In this document: piece after piece, positions 6,817 through 8,560 of the stretch
Layout of the letters: each line of letters starts with the position of its first letter
How positions within the stretch are numbered: position 1 is the first letter of the stretch
Assembly: GCA_002684315.1 (NCBI GenBank)
Contig: NYVB01000062.1
Coordinates: forward strand, 1 to 8,560
Reading direction: 5' to 3'
Source of the DNA: Planctomycetaceae bacterium
Lineage (GTDB): Bacteria > Planctomycetota > Phycisphaerae > Phycisphaerales > SM1A02
DNA: 8,560 nucleotides
Made by a program: the position numbers and the translations under genes
The notes under the pieces: model-generated
What the model was told of the DNA's origin: nothing
The model's input: only the letters and a program-made list of their open reading frames with translations
Databases searched by the model: none

Positions 6817-6923
6817 GGGGCAAAAGAGTGGTATTTCAGGCGGTAAAATCGCTCAGAAGGGGGGTGTCGAAACCCAGATATTGCGTTTCGACTCATTGCA
6901 GGATAGCCTCTTCCCCTCAGTCG

Positions 6924-6945
6924 CCGTCAGGTACGCGCCTGGCGG
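6924..6945 (+). promoter_or_regulatory. Hairpin in the rpsR leader
   Basis: CCGTCAGG (6924-6931) pairs with CCTGGCGG (6938-6945) over eight base pairs, one of them G-U, with loop TACGCG. CCT (6915-6917) can further pair with AGG (6946-6948), leaving a six-base bulge CAGTCG on the 5' side. It sits about 40 bases before the rpsR ribosome site and has no T run, so it is not a terminator. Leader structures that bind S18 (with S6) are known for rpsF operons. Whether this is such a site is only a guess, and the promoter position is unknown. Confidence 0.4.
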
Positions 6946-6984
6946 AGGTTTCCAGGAAGCCTTCCAGGACTGAATCTTAATACA

Positions 6985-6989
6985 GAGGT
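6985..6989 (+). promoter_or_regulatory. Ribosome binding site of rpsR
   Basis: GAGGT lies nine bases before the rpsR ATG at 6999, within a longer AGAGGTAG. Confidence 0.6.
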
Positions 6990-6998
6990 AGCTTCGAT

Positions 6999-7232
6999 AT
7001 GTCCCAGTTCCACACTCCCGGCCCCCAGCTCAAGATGAAGACCGGTTCCGACGGTCGTTTCTACGTCGACTACAAGGACGTTGAAATGCTTCGCAGAATG
7101 ATGACTCCCAACGGGAAGATCTATTCTCGCAAGCGCCTTGCCACTTCCGCCCGGGAACAGCGCGCTCTGGCAGCGGCCATCAAGCGAGCTCGCTTCATGT
7201 CTCTGCTTCCCTACACCAGCGCCACGCTCTGA
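6999..7232 (+). CDS. rpsR: 30S ribosomal protein bS18
   Basis: A 77-residue protein clearly matching small-subunit protein bS18, which binds bS6 and 16S rRNA in the platform of the 30S subunit. The core is recognisable: YVDYKDVEMLRRMM (22-35), then NGKIYSRKR, AREQRALAAAIKRARFMSLLPYT to near the C-terminus. The N-terminal Cys residues seen in zinc-type S18 proteins are absent; the protein has no Cys, so this is the zinc-free form. Length is normal. In many bacteria rpsR lies between rpsF/ssb and rplI. Here it stands alone, flanked by minus-strand genes on both sides, with its own ribosome site and terminator. The N-terminal residues (SQFHTPGPQ) are specific to this protein. Confidence 0.95.
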   Translation: MSQFHTPGPQLKMKTGSDGRFYVDYKDVEMLRRMMTPNGKIYSRKRLATSAREQRALAAAIKRARFMSLLPYTSATL

Positions 7233-7280
7233 TCACCTCCTGAGGATCACTCCTCGGACGATCACGACTCGAATGACAGA

Positions 7281-7310
7281 CCCTCGTCACATCGTGACGA
7301 GGGTTTTTTT
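7281..7310 (+). terminator. Intrinsic terminator of rpsR
   Basis: CCCTCGTCAC (7281-7290) pairs perfectly with GTGACGAGGG (7294-7303) across a three-base loop, followed by seven T residues (7304-7310). It lies 49 bases after the rpsR stop. On the minus strand no T run follows, so it acts for rpsR only. Confidence 0.93.
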
Positions 7311-7357
7311 CATCTTCACAAAGCTTCAGCAGGCTTTCACCGGGATCAGCGGATGAC

Positions 7358-8560
7358 TCAGACCTGCGGGGTGTTCTGTCGGGTCATTCGTGAGATCAGG
7401 CCCGGGATGCGGCGCAGCAGGACGAGTGTTCGAAGCCGTCTGAGGGCTTCATGGTCCGGAAAGCGGGTCAGGCCTCGTTGGATTCTTGCCCAGGCCAGAG
7501 CTGGTTTTCGGGCTCGTATCGCCGAAAGAACCAGATTTTCGTGCACCGTGCAAAGTGTGGGATCCAGACGAACAAGCTTTCTCGAGACCCGGTCTCCGGT
7601 TCGGCGGTCACCGCGATCGAATGCGGCGAACGCCAAGCGTCTCAGAACATCGATGTCTTCGGGAGCGGTGAGCAGCTGCCTTTCGCAGAGGTCGCCGGCC
7701 AGACCGGGAAGTCCGCATTTCAGGAGCAGGTCGACGAGTTGGACGAGTTCGTCCCGCTCGCGGTGCGCCATTTCCTTCTGGTGTCCTTCAAGAATCTTTT
7801 CCGTGAAGTCGACGAGAAGAATCCGTGTCTCTCGGGTTCTTTTCGTTGCCAGCAGAGCTGACGCCAGCGGCAGGATGATGTTCTCTTCATCTGGGGCGAG
7901 GCTCTGCACCAGCTCGAATTCACTCACGGCCTCTTCGAAATATCCGCGGTTCATCGCGAGCTCCGCGAGGCGTCGATGCGCTCTCGTTTCAGCCGGATTG
8001 ATCTCGAGGATTCGCTTGAATTTCTCTTCCGCCTCGCCGTATCGTCCGAGTTCGGCGAGAAGATCTCCGAAATCAAGCAACGTCTCCATCGAACCAGGAT
8101 GTTCTCTGAGTTCCTGCAGGAACATTCGAACGGCACGGTGGCTCCGGCCGCTTGCGGCAAGTGCCGAGGCAAGTCGAGCACGGACCCTCGGCAGTGTCGG
8201 CTCCTGACGTGCTGCTTCTCGAAAGCACCAGATGGCTCGTTCGGTCAGGTCCTTCTCGAACAGTGCCTCACCCATCGCGTAGAGGCAGTTGGGGTAGTCC
8301 TCGAGGTACTGCTGGGCCAGAAAATAGATCCCTTCAGCTTCTTCGTATCGGTTCGAACGTGCCAGAGCGTCGATTCGATGGGCCCATGCCTCTTCACAAC
8401 TGCTGTCGAGTCGGCAGGCTTGTTCCAGAAGCCTCAAGCCATCATCGAAGGATTCGAATTTGACCAGTGCGATTCCCGCTGATGCCACGACTTCGAGTTC
8501 CTCGGGCAGGGCCTTGGCTGCCATCTGGTACCACTCGATGGCTTCTTCATTTTTTCCGAG
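7358..8560 (-). CDS. TPR-repeat protein, 5' end outside window
   Basis: At least 400 residues built almost wholly of tetratricopeptide repeats, helical hairpins that bind partner proteins. The reading frame stays open to the right edge: codons upstream of ATG 8524 encode LGKNEEAIEWYQ, itself the end of a TPR helix. ATG 8524 is therefore internal and the gene is 5'-partial. About eleven 33-36-residue units can be counted, many with the W/Y-A-G/A-F-A-P type spacing and ending in P (for example ...REAARQEPT, ...RILEINPA, ...ELVQSLAPD). One unit is longer and more diverged (about residues 230-270). The last ~30 residues are basic (LVLLRRIPGLISRMTRQ) and may be a tail rather than a repeat. No catalytic domain or membrane segment is visible in this part. 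The partner is unknown; a fused N-terminal domain could lie beyond the edge. Confidence 0.85.
   Translation of the reverse strand, partial: LGKNEEAIEWYQMAAKALPEELEVVASAGIALVKFESFDDGLRLLEQACRLDSSCEEAWAHRIDALARSNRYEEAEGIYFLAQQYLEDYPNCLYAMGEALFEKDLTERAIWCFREAARQEPTLPRVRARLASALAASGRSHRAVRMFLQELREHPGSMETLLDFGDLLAELGRYGEAEEKFKRILEINPAETRAHRRLAELAMNRGYFEEAVSEFELVQSLAPDEENIILPLASALLATKRTRETRILLVDFTEKILEGHQKEMAHRERDELVQLVDLLLKCGLPGLAGDLCERQLLTAPEDIDVLRRLAFAAFDRGDRRTGDRVSRKLVRLDPTLCTVHENLVLSAIRARKPALAWARIQRGLTRFPDHEALRRLRTLVLLRRIPGLISRMTRQNTPQV

Noticed and set aside
6804..6896. N-terminal extension of the chagasin-like lipoprotein
   Set aside because: It would place about 31 residues before the signal peptide; ATG 6803 has a ribosome site and normal signal-peptide layout.
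6977..6982. TTAATA as a -10 element for rpsR
   Set aside because: Transcription from it would begin at or after the ribosome site (6985-6989), so it cannot serve the gene well.
7353..8207. 284-residue plus-strand frame opposite the TPR gene
   Set aside because: Very rich in Ser and Arg, typical of an antisense shadow; the TPR frame is unmistakable.
8525..8560. ATG 8524 as the true start of the TPR gene
   Set aside because: The frame is open beyond it and the upstream codons encode a TPR-like helix, so the gene continues past the window.

Overview
The window is a compact, moderately GC-rich bacterial chromosome segment. It carries about ten protein genes, with no mobile element, CRISPR array, tRNA or rRNA that I can see. 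The YgfZ protein has an N-terminus of the SPLR...PYG...EYAAMRR type, and a solitary rpsR, a lipobox chagasin-like inhibitor and a TPR protein lie nearby. From remembered family resemblance only, this suggests a planctomycete of the Phycisphaerae type. That is an inference; a 16S or protein search would have to confirm it.

Layout. Region 1 (1-2299, + strand) is a tightly coupled trio: a YgfZ/GcvT-like folate-binding protein, a 60-residue single-span membrane protein, and hydroxymethylglutaryl-CoA lyase. Both junctions are ATGA overlaps. Region 2 (2313-5352, - strand) converges on region 1 with a 13-base gap. In transcription order it holds an unrecognised protein with an acidic disordered tail, a diguanylate cyclase with a degenerate receiver domain (ATGA overlap with the gene before it), and a metallophosphoesterase. 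Region 3 (5485-6803, - strand) is a two-gene unit: a His-rich lipoprotein with a chagasin (I42) inhibitor domain, then a class I glutamine amidotransferase-like hydrolase (peptidase C26 family). Region 4 (6999-7310, + strand) is a stand-alone rpsR (bS18) with a hairpin-bearing leader and a clear intrinsic terminator. Region 5 (7358-8560, - strand) is the 3' part of a TPR-repeat protein that runs off the window.

How the genes may work together. The region 2 operon looks like a c-di-GMP signalling unit: the cyclase has its catalytic and product-inhibition motifs, and the unknown upstream partner may be a second receiver-like protein. Region 1 couples a folate-binding Fe-S maintenance-type protein to a leucine/HMG-CoA catabolic enzyme; the functional link is not obvious. 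Most of the window is housekeeping or ordinary metabolism. I found no strong evidence of a wholly new defence or mobile system. The best candidates for new biology are the small coupled membrane protein, the unknown partner of the cyclase, and the structured rpsR leader.
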